Assembly (NCBI GenBank): GCA_009363875.1 | Contig: CM018691.1 | Span: 39,409,446-39,473,445, forward strand | Source of the DNA: Mikania micrantha | Lineage: Eukaryota > Streptophyta > Magnoliopsida > Asterales > Asteraceae | Length of the DNA: 64,000 bases | Reading direction: 5' to 3' | Part shown: positions 1 to 11,976 of the stretch, piece by piece | Numbering within the stretch: position 1 is the first letter of the stretch | Layout: every line of letters starts with the position of its first letter | The notes under the pieces: generated by a model | What the model was told of the DNA's origin: nothing | Seen by the model: the letters and a program-made list of their open reading frames with translations, nothing else | Databases searched by the model: none | Made by a program: the position numbers and the translations under genes

Positions 1-544
1 TAATAAATTAACTAAATATCTTTCGTTTATTTCTAAATTTTCAGAATTATTTTATTAACCGTTTAAAATTTGAATCGTACAGTCGTCGCGCGTATTCGTT
101 CGAATCGTCACCCGGACGAACACGAGGATAACTATACTTTTCAATATGGTTTTTTAATTATCGGATATCATTCAGAACGTTAAAATTTCAGATTTATTCG
201 TACATATCCTCACCTATACGAATAATCTGTCGATTTAGCATTCACGTAACGACACCCGTGTTGTTTTGTTCTGTAAAGCCTCACATACGTTTACACGTAA
301 TAAAATCCTAACACATAATCACATGATGGTTCGGTAACGCCAGATAGTTACCTGACTGAAGAACCATATTTTCTGAGTTCTGTTTCTCTGAAATGGTTTA
401 AATTCAATGTTTGATAACACGAAATGATAACAATACCTGATTTAAACATGACATACAATGAAATACATATAGTTTGTACCTTATTACTGTTTACGTTACT
501 GTTGAGATCATTGTTCCGGTGATGTTTCCGGCACTGATGTTACA
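1..544. other. Unassigned AT-rich sequence left of Sirevirus A pol
   Basis: I see no coding homology here on either strand. Recognisable Copia sequence begins only around position 545. This stretch may be the remains of the Sirevirus A internal region or another repeat; nothing supports a call. Confidence 0.4.
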
Positions 545-2795
545 CGCCTACCGGGTGTCCAACAAGAAGACTCGAATGATTGTGGAATCATATTATATCG
601 ATTGGCAAGAGATGAACTCTACAAACGCCGGTTCTGGTCCAAACTGGTTGTTTGAGTATGGTTCTACTTTTAAGCCATTCAACACTACATCAGAGAGTGC
701 ATGACCATCTGAACAAACCGACAACTTCTACAAGGGTGATGACATAGACTATCGGGTTGACTACGTTCCATGTGATCCCAAGCTTCTGACGGTTGACCCT
801 CCAGGCATGTACGATCGGGCCCCTCTAGTTCAGCCAACCCTGATTAACGAAGTCCTCCCATCAGATCCGGACACTTCTAAGTCTGTTCAGCCACTCCTAG
901 AGACCGATCAAGCTTCATCATCGTCCCACCAAACTTTTGATAATCCATTGTTCTCAGACCACATTCCTGAATAACATAGTGTGGATCATGAGGTCGAAAC
1001 CAGTGAAACAGATCCAATTGACAACATTTCTTCCTCCAGTGAAGATCAGATAAATCACATCAGTAATCTGCTTGACAATATGGCAGCGGAGAAAGTACCG
1101 ACCCTAAGCATCAACATGAATCATCCCATGGAAAACATTATTGGACCTCTTTCGGAAGGAGTTCTCACACGAAGCCGGTCCATTCCAGCTCAGAACACCT
1201 TGCCTGAAAACAATCTCACACGAAGTCAATCAGGTCCTATTAATTCTTGTATGTATTCCTGTTTTATTTCGTAGGTCAAGCCCAAGAACGTCAAGATGGC
1301 TCTTAAGGAGTCCAGCTGGGTTGAGGCGATGCAGGAAGAGCTGATGCAGTTTCAGAAGCTCAAAGTGTGGAATCTGGTTCCATTGCCTAAAGGGAAGCTT
1401 CCAATTGGAACCAAATGGGTCTTCAGAAACAAAAGTGACGATTCGGGGGTGATTATCACGAACAAGGCATGTTTGGTAGTATAGGGCTTCTACCAACAAC
1501 AAGGAATCGACTATGAAGAAGTTTTTAAACCAGTTGCAAGACTTTAGGCTATAAGGATCTTCTTGGCTTATGCTTCCTACATGAACTTCACAGTGTATCA
1601 GATGGATGTGAAGATTGCTTTCTTGTATGGAAAGGTCAAGGAAGAAATTTACGTGTGCTAACCACCAGGTTTTGAGGATTCACAGCATCCTGACCATGTC
1701 TACAAGTTAGACAAAGCCCTATATGGTCTTCATCAAGCACCTCGAGCATGGTATGCTACTCTCACAGATCATCTACATGCTCATGGATATACCCGTGGAG
1801 CCATTGATCATACATTGTTCGTTCGCAAGGATAAGGACGATTTGATTATAATCCAAATCTACGTGGATGATATTATTTTTGGTTCCACAAGCTCGATACT
1901 ATGCAAGGAATTTGACGCAGTGAAGAAGAAAAAGTTTGAGATGAGTGTAATGGGAGAAATGACCTTCTTCTTGGGTCTTCAGTAAAGCAAGATCCGAAAG
2001 GCTGCTGATTCATCAAGGCAAATACGTTACTGATATTCTGACAAAGTTCAAGATGTTGGAATCCAAGCCTGCATCGAACCCCATGGCGGCCCGTCCAGTC
2101 TTAACTTCGGATTCTTATGGTGAAGATGTTCATCAACACCTCTATCGCTCGATGATTGGCTCATTGATGTACCTCACCACCAGCCGACCTGATATCATGT
2201 TTTCTGTATGTCAATGTGCCAGATATCAAGCCAATCCGAAGGCCTCTCACGTGATCGCTGTCAAGAGAATCTTTCGTTACCTTGTCGGGAAACCTCGTCT
2301 CGGTTTGTGGTACCCTAAGAACTCTGAGTTTCGTTTACATGCTTACTCTTACATTGATTTTGATGGTTGAAACTTAGACAGGAAATCCATCACCGGAGGA
2401 TGCCAATACTTAGGAGACTGCCTTGTCTCCTAGCAATGCAAGAAACAGACAACCGTATCCACATCCACTGCGGAAACAGAGTATGTTGCTGCTTCCAGTT
2501 GATGTTCTCAGGTTATATCGATGCAACAGTAGCTCCTCGATTACGGTTTGAATTTTCTTAACTCTCATATCTATTGTGACATTGAAGCTTCCCTTCAGAT
2601 CGTCAAGAATCCGGTACAACACTGAAAAACTAAACACATTGACATCTGGATTCACTTTATCCGCAACTGTTTCGAAAGGAAACTGATTCAACTTGAAAAG
2701 GTCCACACAGATGATAATCTGGTGAATCTTTTCACAAAACCATTCGATAAAGCTCGATTTCACCACCTCCTTGCATCTCTCAAAGTAATAAGTTT
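545..2795 (+). pseudogene. Sirevirus A (Ty1/Copia) pol remnant: integrase tail, reverse transcriptase, RNase H
   Basis: This is the C-terminal half of a Copia polyprotein in broken frames. At 545-610 sits the post-integrase motif AYRVSNKKTR..VES. A variable acidic Ser/Thr-rich linker follows to about 1290. Reverse transcriptase starts near 1296 (ALKESSWVEAMQEEL, then GTKWVFRNK), continues through YQMDVKIAFLYG and LYGLHQAPRAWY, and keeps an intact catalytic YVDD at about 1860-1872. RNase H follows (SRPDIMFSVCQCARYQ near 2190; TEYVAAS, with HIDIWIHFIRNC near 2640), ending about 2795. Stops at about 1482, 1546, 1660 and 1983 and several frameshifts make it non-functional. The IN-RT-RH order is Copia. 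Assignment to the Sirevirus lineage rests on the GGGGGAG polypurine tracts and the large downstream ORF. Confidence 0.85.
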
Positions 2796-2863
2796 TGACT
2801 AAACTACTTTTGTAAATACTATAAAATTTGTGTTCTGTTTTACTTTAATTTTTATATCACAAA

Positions 2864-2990
2864 TTTAGGGGGAGAAAATTTACAAAAACCACAAAAATAT
2901 TTTCGGTCTTTGAGTCAAAATTTACAAAAACCACAAAAATATTTTCGGTCTTTGAGTCAGTCTAAGTTGATCTACAGGTTTAGGGGGAGT
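2864..2990 (+). repeat. Repeated Sirevirus polypurine tracts around a 42-bp tandem duplication
   Basis: TTTAGGGGGAGA lies at 2864-2875 and a second TTTAGGGGGAG at about 2979-2989, both just after pol. Between them, 2875-2916 is repeated exactly at 2917-2958. Multiple copies of a GGGGGAG tract are a published hallmark of Sireviruses. These lie about 4 kb before the real 3' LTR, so the LTR-proximal copy at 7101 is probably the functional primer site. Confidence 0.7.
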
Positions 2991-3689
2991 AAATCTGAAG
3001 AAAACAACAGAAAGATTTTACATTTTCAAAATTTAAGAAAATACAAAAAGAGTTTGATTTGGATGATTAAAGTAAAGTGGTTCAAAATGGAAGTGAAATA
3101 ACTTATGAAACTCAGAAGTTTCACTATCTGAAAGTAATTTATAAAGAATAACAGCATTGGAATAACTATAACTCACTAAGAAATTAAAAACAAGTTTTTC
3201 CAAAATGAAAGAAATGGACATGATCATTCAAAAATATAAATAAGAGAGAAGTAAGAAAAATCAGATAACCAGATAGATGTAACAACTATTTGACTTTTTG
3301 CATAAACTTGTCAATCAAAACGAGATTGTGTTTCGATAAACTTGAAATTGTTTTGAAAAACTCGGGTATTTTCCATGTTTTGTGTAAACAAAGAGTGGAA
3401 AATACTTACTGAAGCATCTTCTGCTATGCGTAAGCGAATACCTGGATGTGTGACGTTAAGGCCAATGTGCCTGCAGATCCGTAAAGTAAAAGATGCCAAT
3501 GAGCACAAAGATGATAGAACCCCTTCTTGTTCTTGATTCTAATCTAATTGATCTGTTCTTTTCTTTTCTCATCCAAAAATTCTGTCAAAACATTTTAAGT
3601 TCGTTGAAACACAATCAAAGTTTGAAACAAAAGTTTTTACAAAATTGATAGGTTGCACGATAATCTAGTTTGAAAATATTTAAAATAAT
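2991..3689. other. Non-coding AT-rich spacer of Sirevirus A
   Basis: This is spacer between the polypurine-tract repeats and the promoter-like cassette that follows. I see no coding homology; short ORFs on both strands lack recognisable motifs. Confidence 0.4.
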
Positions 3690-4444
3690 AATAACAGTCA
3701 TACTCGAAATCAAACCCGAAATCGTACTCGAAAATTCGAGTACACGAATTGTCTCTATAAATAGACTGAACATGTTCAATTTCGAGTACCATTTCAGTTC
3801 GTATACGATTCGTGTTCAGTGAGAGCGATCTCATTTTTCAGACTTCGTTTACAAAAACCACTCCAACTAGATTGTAGATCACACTTAGGCGTACATAGGT
3901 ATAGATTTTCTTCAATTTTTGACCGTGAATTCAAAAGTTATGGCCCAAAAACCAATTTCGAGTACCCAGTTCTGTAAGCAGATAGAATTTTGGACAATTC
4001 GCCTCGAAAAACTCAAAATTAGAAGGCGATCTTCTAGTATGATGGTCGGCTCTTGATTCCGAGCATTTTGAGCATTAATAGGAGTTTTAAGGAACAAAGT
4101 TGAGAGAGTAATGAAGATTTTAGTGTTCTCGAAATTTTGAATTTCATATACTACCAAAATTTCGACTACAGCTTGTTTTTCGAATACAGCTACTATTTTG
4201 ATTACAGCCTATTTTTCGAATACGTCATAATTTCGAATACTACCTGTTTTTCGAATAAGATTTATTTTCGATTACTCCCTAAATTTCGAGAACACTTCTA
4301 ACTTCGTGAACCCCTGTCATGCCTTGAATTTGTTTTGTGAAATCCGTGATTTTGTCTAACTCATTTGGCCGAGACTTGGACCTTGAGTTTTGACCTTTAA
4401 CATTTGATTTCGATTTTGACTAACTTGACCTGTTTTATTCTCAG
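3690..4444 (+). promoter_or_regulatory. U3-like promoter cassette upstream of the Sirevirus A env-position ORF
   Basis: A hairpin GTACTCGA-aaat-TCGAGTAC lies at 3724-3743, TATAAATAGAC at 3756-3766, and further TTCGAGTAC copies at about 3781 and 3957. Degenerate TTTCGAATAC-like words run through 4130-4290. The same element's 3' LTR uses the same words in the same order: GGGTACTCGAA (7220), TTCGAGTACCC (7250), TATAAATAGAC (7271). The segment ends in a splice-acceptor-like TTTTATTCTCAG directly before the ATG at 4445. I infer an internal promoter or leader for the downstream ORF; the sequence shows only the motif sharing. Confidence 0.5.
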
Positions 4445-7090
4445 ATGGCTGACTTGCGGTTTGTATCTGATCACAACATGTCAGCATACGTTGGGGATCC
4501 ACCAGAGAAGCATTCGATGTTCAAGAGTCTATTTGATGGACTGATTTTGTCTCCAGTAAATTATGCTTTCATGGAGCATCCTATCATTATCACCGATTAC
4601 ATTCAAGGATTCTGGAGCACGGTTTCTGAAAACACTGATGCGAATGGAACTGTCAGTATCATAGGGAAGATTCAAGGTCAACTATCATTGTAATCGAGCA
4701 GATTCTAAAGAGTGCTTACAATTTGGAGATAAAGCTACCGATCCAGTTGAGTCGGATCAGGATCTGGTAAACCGGACTGTTTATCAGATGGGGCATGATG
4801 TTGCATATCCTCGCACCTAAAAGAAGCTACTACACCCATACTGGAGATATTTGGCCCATGTCGTCACTCAGTGCTTATTAGGGAGAAAAGGGGGGTATGA
4901 TGTTCTCAATCAGGCTCTCAGCTCGTGCCTCGTAGCTTTGGCTTTGGGAGTCGACTTCAACTTCTCCAAAATGATCTTCCTAGATATGCATGCCAACATT
5001 AAAGGGAAAAGGAAGGAGAGATTCTTGGCGTTTCCCCGTTTCCTGCAGATTGTCATCAACAAGAGACATCCCAATCTTGTTTCCACTCTCGGCACTCTGG
5101 GGATTAAGAGGATGAGAGATGACATCTTTGGATACATGAAGATGAACAAACAAGGAAAGAAACAGTACATAGGGGAATGTCCTCTGATTAATTTCGGAAG
5201 ATTTGTGGGTGATAATGCGGATGAGGATGAACCAGGAACTCCTGTTGGTATTGAGGCAGAGGAACATGATATCCATCCGACCAGTTACAGCACACAGGCA
5301 GGTGTAACTGCCAAGGATCTCATGTCTGAGTCATCTTCTTCATCTATTGAGGATTTTGTTGCAAAGAAACCTCCTCTCACCATGGCAGAAAGAGATGTTC
5401 AGGATACCGATTATACACCAACTCATGATTCTTCGCCAAAGAAGAAAAGACTCAAGATGATGTCTAGAAGGAAACAGGATCCCAGGTTATAGAAGAAGGC
5501 TGCAGGATCATAATCCTCGACTTATACTTAGCCACCACCACCTCTACCTCAAATACAGCCACCACCACCACAGACTCAAACTTCACCACATCCACCTCCT
5601 ATCTATCCTAAGACACCTACATAGCCCATACCTCAGACACAGTCCAAACCTTCACACCCACCAAAACCCACAGCATCCACCCAAATCCCAATTCCATCAT
5701 ATACCACCACCACCACAAAAACCACCCAAGCTACACCATCATCGCCACACTCCTAACCTCCTATAAACTTTCCAGAATCACCACCATCACCATCCAACAG
5801 CAGAAAAGACAAAGGGAAGTCGCCATTACACGCTGAATCGCCTTATGTGCCGGAGAAAGTGGAGGTAAATCTCGAATGGCTACATGACAGAGTATTTCAA
5901 CTAGAACAAGACTCCATCGCCAAAAATAGTCTTATCATCAACCTTCAAGATGGCATGATCAGGGTATGAGAGAAGCTCAGGAAGTGTAGCATAGACATCA
6001 AGATACTAAAGAAAGAAAATGTGGAGCTAAAGAATATCATTCGATTTGATAGACTTGGTGAAGAGCTCAGTGGAGCAGGAATAGGGGATTTATTTTCGGA
6101 TATTTCTATGGACTCAGTCTTTAATGTTGTATGTGATCAAGAAAGGAAGGAGAAAGCTGAGTCCTCCATAGGTGCATCTGCAAAAGAAGAGCTGGAAAAT
6201 GTGGTTATTGGAGATGTGACCAAGGATCCCTACGTTGACTTCCTGTGTACTCACAAGTATATTAACCAAGATGGATAGGAGATTCCTCCTTTAGGGACGG
6301 TCATCAACAGCTGGTTTGAAAAGCAAAAGGATTGGACTCCGGAACCTCCTGAGGTTAAAGCTACTTGGATAGGAGAGATGAATGATCACCTAGAGCACAC
6401 TTTCACTTCTGATGACTGATGGTTGTTTGTTGTACACAACGATAGGTCAAATGTCTGCTGCTAGTTATATGACAAGGAAAGAGATCTATACCTGGTCAAG
6501 CGGATGAACAGAAAGATTGAATATTACAAGAAGCCAAGAGACTTTTGCACCATTCCCAAGTTTGAGATCCGAAGCATTAACAATGCCATGTCCTTCAACC
6601 CTTCTAAGGACAATCAAACCTATTTATTTGCCAAGTTTCTAATGGATCAGTGTGAGAAGGATTTTCCTGTGATGAGAACGGCCAAGGGAAAACGTTTTGT
6701 CTCAACATGCATCATGGATCCTGTATCAAAGAAGCCCTGGGTATACTATAAATATCCTCCTCCTCACACTGAAGAGGTTGTTCCTGTGTATCCAAGAGTT
6801 CCTGATAACTCTCTGGCCAACTTTTTGTCTTGGTACTTTGACGAGAAAAATCTTGCAGCAATCATTCTGAGAAACAAAGATGATCTTAACGATGTGGACA
6901 TGATTTTAGACCTATGGATCTTCTCAAGTATGGAAAAGAAGACATGATGAGAGTGCACAAATCTCCCATTAAAGTCAATGGTGGATTGGATGAAGAAGCT
7001 AAGCCTTTTACAGGCACAGTTGCTTATGCCATAGGGTTGAAGCTTTATGCTGGAGCTGGACCACACTCAGTCAGACTTCCTATCAGTTGA
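4445..7090 (+). pseudogene. Sirevirus A env-position (post-pol) ORF, broken
   Basis: A long ORF lies between pol and the 3' LTR, where soybean SIRE1 carries its env-like gene. Parts in order: an N-terminal globular domain (MADLRFVSDHN..., then YIQGFWSTVSEN at about 4610); a segment with KRKERFLAFPRFLQIVINKRHP (5010-5070); an acidic, Ser-rich stretch ending in a basic patch (5450-5490); a proline-rich linker (5525-5790); a coiled-coil heptad region (about 5870-6040); and a C-terminal domain (IEYYKKPRDF; DPVSKKPWVYYKYPPPH, to about 7090). The ATG follows a splice-acceptor-like CAG. Stops and frameshifts occur near 4693, 4820, 5492, 5967, 6278 and 6419. I see no signal peptide or membrane segment, so 'env-like' describes position only. 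Sireviruses B and C carry homologues. The N-terminal domain resembles proteins of asteraceous genomes often auto-annotated as synaptobrevin/longin-like. Confidence 0.7.
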
Positions 7091-7100
7091 CTTCACCAGT

Positions 7101-7112
7101 CTAGGGGGAGTT
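7101..7112 (+). other. Polypurine tract of Sirevirus A
   Basis: CTAGGGGGAG immediately precedes the presumed 3' LTR start TGTAGAGCC at 7113. This is the standard plus-strand primer position. Confidence 0.65.
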
Positions 7113-7560
7113 TGTAGAGCCTAAGATAATGCTGAAGACTGATAAAGCCAACCGAAGGATACTTGATTCATGTTTTTTCTGATTTTCGTGTACATGATTT
7201 TTGATTACTGTAGTGGTTCGGGTACTCGAAAGTTTTCGTGTATAGCTAGTTCGAGTACCCCTAGACTTAGTATAAATAGACGTATTTTGTACTACTCTAG
7301 GATTGGATTCCCGAGGAATGCTCTCTAGACGTATTGAGGCATTACTTCGTATACTTTACTGAATATATCAAAGTTTTGAACTTTCTTCTTGCTCTTGTGT
7401 TTCTATTTCGGATTCCGCACGTTATAGATGCATCTGATGCTGAATGGAGACATAAAGCTCGGTTCATGATCTGTTTTGGAACTTACATATAGGGTATATG
7501 TAGAGCGAACTCAGCCACCAACCAACCACATTGTCGATACTTTATAACTTTCCCTAATCA
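7113..7560 (+). mobile_element. 3' LTR of Sirevirus A
   Basis: It starts with TG right after the polypurine tract. It contains the inverted motif GGGTACTCGAA (7220-7230) / TTCGAGTACCC (7250-7260), then TATAAATAGAC at 7271. Palindromes upstream of TATA are typical of Sirevirus LTRs. The 3' limit (CCCTAATCA near 7560) is a guess because the 5' LTR lies outside the window. Confidence 0.55.
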
Positions 7561-8529
7561 GATGTTATGGTGGTTTTCTATTTCATTAAATGTAATATTT
7601 TAAATATTTAAACTATATTAGTTATGGTGAATGATAAGTATGTTTTGATTAATAAAATTTTGTTTGTTGTGATTATTAGAAAACACGTCAAATGATACAG
7701 TATTTAGAATTGGAATTTCAAATCATAAGGCTGAAAAATTTGAATCATAGGTTAAGGTTTTAGGATTCATCAATTAAATACTAGAGTCTTAGTCTGATAT
7801 TTATGAGTTGATCTTCTTAGTATGATGTTTATGATTATCAACTAATGTATCAGAATTGTAGGCTATTTTATTAGCGTCTCAAATTAGCGTCTCAAGGTCA
7901 TAGGCTACGAGTTGAAGGAAAACTAAACATAGATTGACGTTCAATTTAGTATTTCAAGTTTGAAGAATTCCTATTTGAAGATAAGTAGATAACGTATTCG
8001 GCTTTAGTGTTTGCATTCCAACAATTTCCTTGGCTAAAAGTATTTTAAATTTAAAGATAGTTTAGTTGAATACATGTAAGAATATTTACTAAGGCCTTTG
8101 ATTGATTTGGTGTAAAATACACCGAGTCAATATATAAGCGATAACTGATTCAACTAATATTTTTGACTAAAGAATATTTTACATATAAATGATGTTGAAT
8201 TGATGAATCCAGTCCTTGATCAAGCTTTCGATTCTTCTTTCAGTATACTGTTGGTGCTTATATATAGGGTATGCCGCAAGCAACCCGCCACACCAAGATA
8301 AATTTGAAAGAATACCAATCACCTATCAATACTAACACAAAAGAAGCTTATGAGTTGAGATTTGAAGACTTGATTTGATGTTTACATGTATTATAAACAC
8401 ATGAATATGTTTTGAATTCTATATCAGGATTTTGAATGAGCTTAAGATTTAATTTCAAAGTTTTACAACAATTGTGTTCATTGTTCCATGTTGTAGGATT
8501 CACATGTATTGCAAATTCCCGTTATGTGT
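7561..8529. other. AT-rich intergenic sequence, no gene seen
   Basis: I find no coding homology. There is a small tandem copy of ATTAGCGTCTCA at about 7872-7897 and a TATA-like word near 8259 (TATATATAGGG). Possibly old LTR remains. Confidence 0.4.
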
Positions 8530-9831
8530 TGTGACATTCCGGCATTCCGGGTTAACTGTGTGAACCATATTTGACAGGTATTGCATGGAATTACTAAAAC
8601 AAAATCAGTCTAGAAACAATTAAACTACAAGGGTTAAACTTGTAAATACAACAAAGGTTCAATTTTGACTTTTGGAAGTCAAAATTCGGCCTATGCAACG
8701 TTGAAACTGAAATCCAATGTTAATATGTGTTAATAATCGAATTAAACTTTCCTTAATCATCACATTTATGATGATTAACAACTATTATACATGATCAAAA
8801 TCATTAATCATCGAACTAAACAAAAAATGACCTCAAAGGTCGAAACCGTAGCCATTAATTACCAAACCCATATAATTCGATCAAAATTCACAAAATTGAG
8901 GCTTTAGAAACTCCAGTCGGCATCCTTAGAGTCTTTTGCATACAAAAATTTGAACCAATAAGCAGTGGGAGACGAATTTGATTTAAGAGGCGGCTGAACT
9001 CAACCTTTCAGTTGAGTCACATCAATTTGGCATCAATCCTGATAATAATCGACTCCTAAACCATCCTTCTATCATTTTCATTGAAAGCCATATGATAATT
9101 CGGAGTTATAATGTCGAATTATATGAATTCGTTTCTTAGGGTTCTTAAACAAGAAAGAATTGGGGTCTTCAATTTAAATGAGTTCCATAATCAAATTAAA
9201 ATATATACACAGTTTTTCAAGAACATACTAAACAAAAATCCTATGACAATTTCATCTAATTACAAAGAATTGGGTGAAATCGAGTTATAGGGATCTTGAT
9301 GCAAATCGATTTGGGGTATTGATTCAAATGGATTCGGTATACAAATTAAAGTATACCGATAGTTTGGAATCCTTGGTTTAATAAATACCCTATGATAATT
9401 TTACCAAAAAAACATCGAATACAACACAAACTGGTTTCACGTTTTGGATTGCAAAACGTTTTGGGGTTTTGATGCAAACGAAAAGGAAAATCAAATTAAA
9501 TGGTACTCAGAGTTTTGAAATTCCTTGATTAATTAAAACCCTATAAAATAGGGGACTTAAATTGACGAATTTAACAAAATTAGATTATGGGATAATGGGG
9601 TTAGGTTTGAACCTGTGTAGGTTCATAAAACAGAATGATTTGATCAAAATAATTCAATTAAACTCATTTTTTGACTCGTCTAAATCACTGGAACAAAACC
9701 CCTATGGTTACATATTCAATTGGAAACGAATGGTGGTCCAATTGGAACTCAATGACTTCGCTTAGGATAACAAAGGGGGAAACCGGTAGCTTAAAGGTTA
9801 AAACAATTAGAAACGGGAACCTGTTGTGAAA

Positions 9832-9906
9832 CGCTAGTGAGCTGAGTTGGTAGTACGCATGTGTTGCATGTGGGATGTCGTGGCTTTGAAACCATACCTC
9901 ACCGGT
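9832..9906 (+). mobile_element. tRNA-like segment (possible SINE head)
   Basis: TGAGCTGAGTTGGTAG (9838-9853) matches a tRNA box A well. An anticodon-arm-like CGCAT/ATGTG stem with a 7-nt loop follows, then a degenerate box B, GGCTTTGAAAC (9882-9892). Weak acceptor pairing argues against a working tRNA. A tRNA-derived SINE fragment is the likelier reading. Confidence 0.35.
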
Positions 9907-10177
9907 TTTTGAGCCAAAAACCTATTTTTGGTGTTTTGAATATATTTTCTTCATTTTAACTCCGTTTTAATCCGTTCAAATTGCATTGGAACCGAAATGG
10001 AATCCTGAAAAAAATGAAAAGATAAAACCTATATTTTTGATCAAAAACACAGTGTGTGTTGATGTTATCTTAATAACATAGATTCCTCGTAGAAGGTTAA
10101 CTACGTGATTTCACTAGCATTTGATCATTTTATTCGCATTCTAAGGTGCGTACATGGCCCGCTTTTTACATTTTACT

Positions 10178-10196
10178 GTTTAGGGGGAGAAAACAT
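10178..10196 (+). other. Isolated Sirevirus-type polypurine tract
   Basis: TGTTTAGGGGGAGAAAACATG has the same TTTAGGGGGAGA core that follows pol in Sirevirus A and resembles that of B. No LTR or pol is recognisable beside it, so it probably marks a decayed Sirevirus. Confidence 0.35.
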
Positions 10197-10937
10197 GTGC
10201 AAAAAAATTTTTTAGATACATTTCACTTGCATGAGTTATTTTTTTACTATAAGTGCTAACATAACACTAGAAGTCCTTACATATCGAACCGATTGGTTTG
10301 CCGTAGTGCAGAGCGTGGTAGTTGAAGATAGATATATTGGGTTTGACAAGCCTCACTTAGTAGATGGTAGATTTACGCAAGTGTTTAACTGACCAATTCA
10401 AACATTACTATTGTTTGTGTTAGATAATAGTGGAAAGGCAACCATTCATTCAAACAGTCAGCTTCGATGTCGACCGCTTATGTAAATAGTACAAATGAAT
10501 AGCTATCATTACTATGCAATGTGTGATTATGTGATCTGCAAACATTACTTACAAACAGTTTGTTCAAACATTCACGATTATTTATACAAACATGTGTACA
10601 CACCAGCCTTGTGTTGACTATACTTGCATGTTTTCTCAGGACGCTAAGGCACAAGAAAGACAAAGAAGGGACTAGGTTGTTGAGTCTCATGCATAAGTTT
10701 CTTGTTTATTTGTTGGTTTAAGACACTAAACATTATAACTTGTGTTTTTGTAACTGTCATGTTTTGACATGGATTTTCAAACGCTTCCACGACGTTAAAC
10801 ATTGATTTTATGAAATGGGACTGAAATATGTTTGAAAGCATATAGAGGTCGTTCGTTATGTCTAATGACTAAGATCATGGTTAGTAACGCCTCAAACGGT
10901 ATGATTCCGTTATTGGGAAATTGGGGGTTTGATAGAT

Positions 10938-10948
10938 TGGTATCAGAG
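10938..10948 (+). other. Primer-binding site of element D (tRNA-iMet type)
   Basis: TGGTATCAGAG matches the 3' end complement of plant initiator tRNA-Met, the usual primer of Tekay-lineage Gypsy elements. An extra ORF and gag follow downstream. Confidence 0.75.
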
Positions 10949-11070
10949 ACCATTGCTTATAGCGAAATAGATTTGCATTGGTAGACTTACACTATAATTG
11001 TTGGACATTAGACACACTTGCTTACACAATAGCTTTCCATAGCATTTACATTTGGTATTATGTAACAGAC

Positions 11071-11735
11071 ATGGCATCATCATCCACACCTACTAGTGAT
11101 AAGAAACAACAAGTCGTATCATCATCAGAATCCAAGAAGAGACGACTTGAGCTAGTGGATGACACGATCCACTACGATGAGGAGATACACATACGACCGA
11201 GGGAGATCGACCAGTATTGGCAATGGTTCCCTGATCACATTTGTAGTTGGGTGCGTGAGGAGCGAGTAGCTCCGTCACCTACTCCTGACACTGCTACTAG
11301 TGGTTGGACATTACTTACTCTAGTATAGCCACGAGAGCATGCATTTTTAGCCTTTGTTGCACGCTTGGATCGAGAGATTCGTAGCATGAGAGAGGCAGCC
11401 GGAGAGATCACTAGATTACTGGAGGGATACAACTGGTTGATATAGAAGTGGACAGTCTTACTGAAGATTTGGGACAAACTGACAAGGTACACAATAACTT
11501 AGCTGATTCTTTCGGGGAATTGAAAGAGACTGTGGCTGAACTCACTATAGGATTAGCGAGTGCTGAGTTACGGGTAGCTGTAACTGATCCTGGAGCCACT
11601 TTAGCAGTTGATATGGATAGGGAGGCCCTAACACTCATTGTTGGTTACTTAAAGAACGGTCATGGTGCTCGTGATGGTCCGGTGGAGCAGGCGGATTCAT
11701 CATCCACTGTTGCTACAACAAACAGTGGGATCTAG
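11071..11735 (+). pseudogene. Extra ORF between primer site and gag, element D (broken)
   Basis: An ATG at 11071 (MASSSTPTSDKKQQ...) opens a frame with a Ser/Lys-rich head, then a WFPDHICSWVREE segment. A stop at 11326 interrupts it, but sense continues as a charged heptad-like stretch (ARLDREIRSMREAAGEITRL) and, after a frameshift near 11440, as another coiled-coil-like segment (LADSFGELKETVAEL) ending at 11735. It lies between the primer site and gag, where the young Tekay element at the right of the window carries its 273-codon ORF. I see no sequence identity between the two beyond composition and coiled-coil character. Function unknown. Confidence 0.5.
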
Positions 11736-11976
11736 ATATTGGCTATCTAGTTTTCATTTAGTAAACATATATGAGTGGGTTGCACTCGTACCAACTGAAT
11801 TTGCTGTTTTATTTTTTTGTGTACCTTTGAGGAACACTTATAGAACTGGTTTTACCATTTTATCTAAGAATCGTCATCTTTAATAGTTATAGTGTGTGTG
11901 TCATGATTCCTTTATGCATGAATGGTGATTATGTGATGGATGTAATATCATTATGTATAATCTCACTGCGAAGATC

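Larger units (their letters stand above)
8530..10937 (+). mobile_element. Putative 5' LTR and leader of Tekay-like Gypsy element D (decayed)
   Basis: The tRNA-iMet-type primer site at 10938 shows that a 5' LTR should end just before it. A plausible Tekay-like start, TGTGACATTCCGG, is at 8530, giving about 2.4 kb, similar to the roughly 2.1-kb LTRs of the young Tekay element in this window. The right boundary lacks a clear CA. The stretch holds no gene. Confidence 0.35.

Noticed and set aside
474..544. First codons of the open frame preceding the Copia integrase tail
   Set aside because: Homology begins only at AYRV near 545; the Met-rich head is chance read-through of unrelated sequence.
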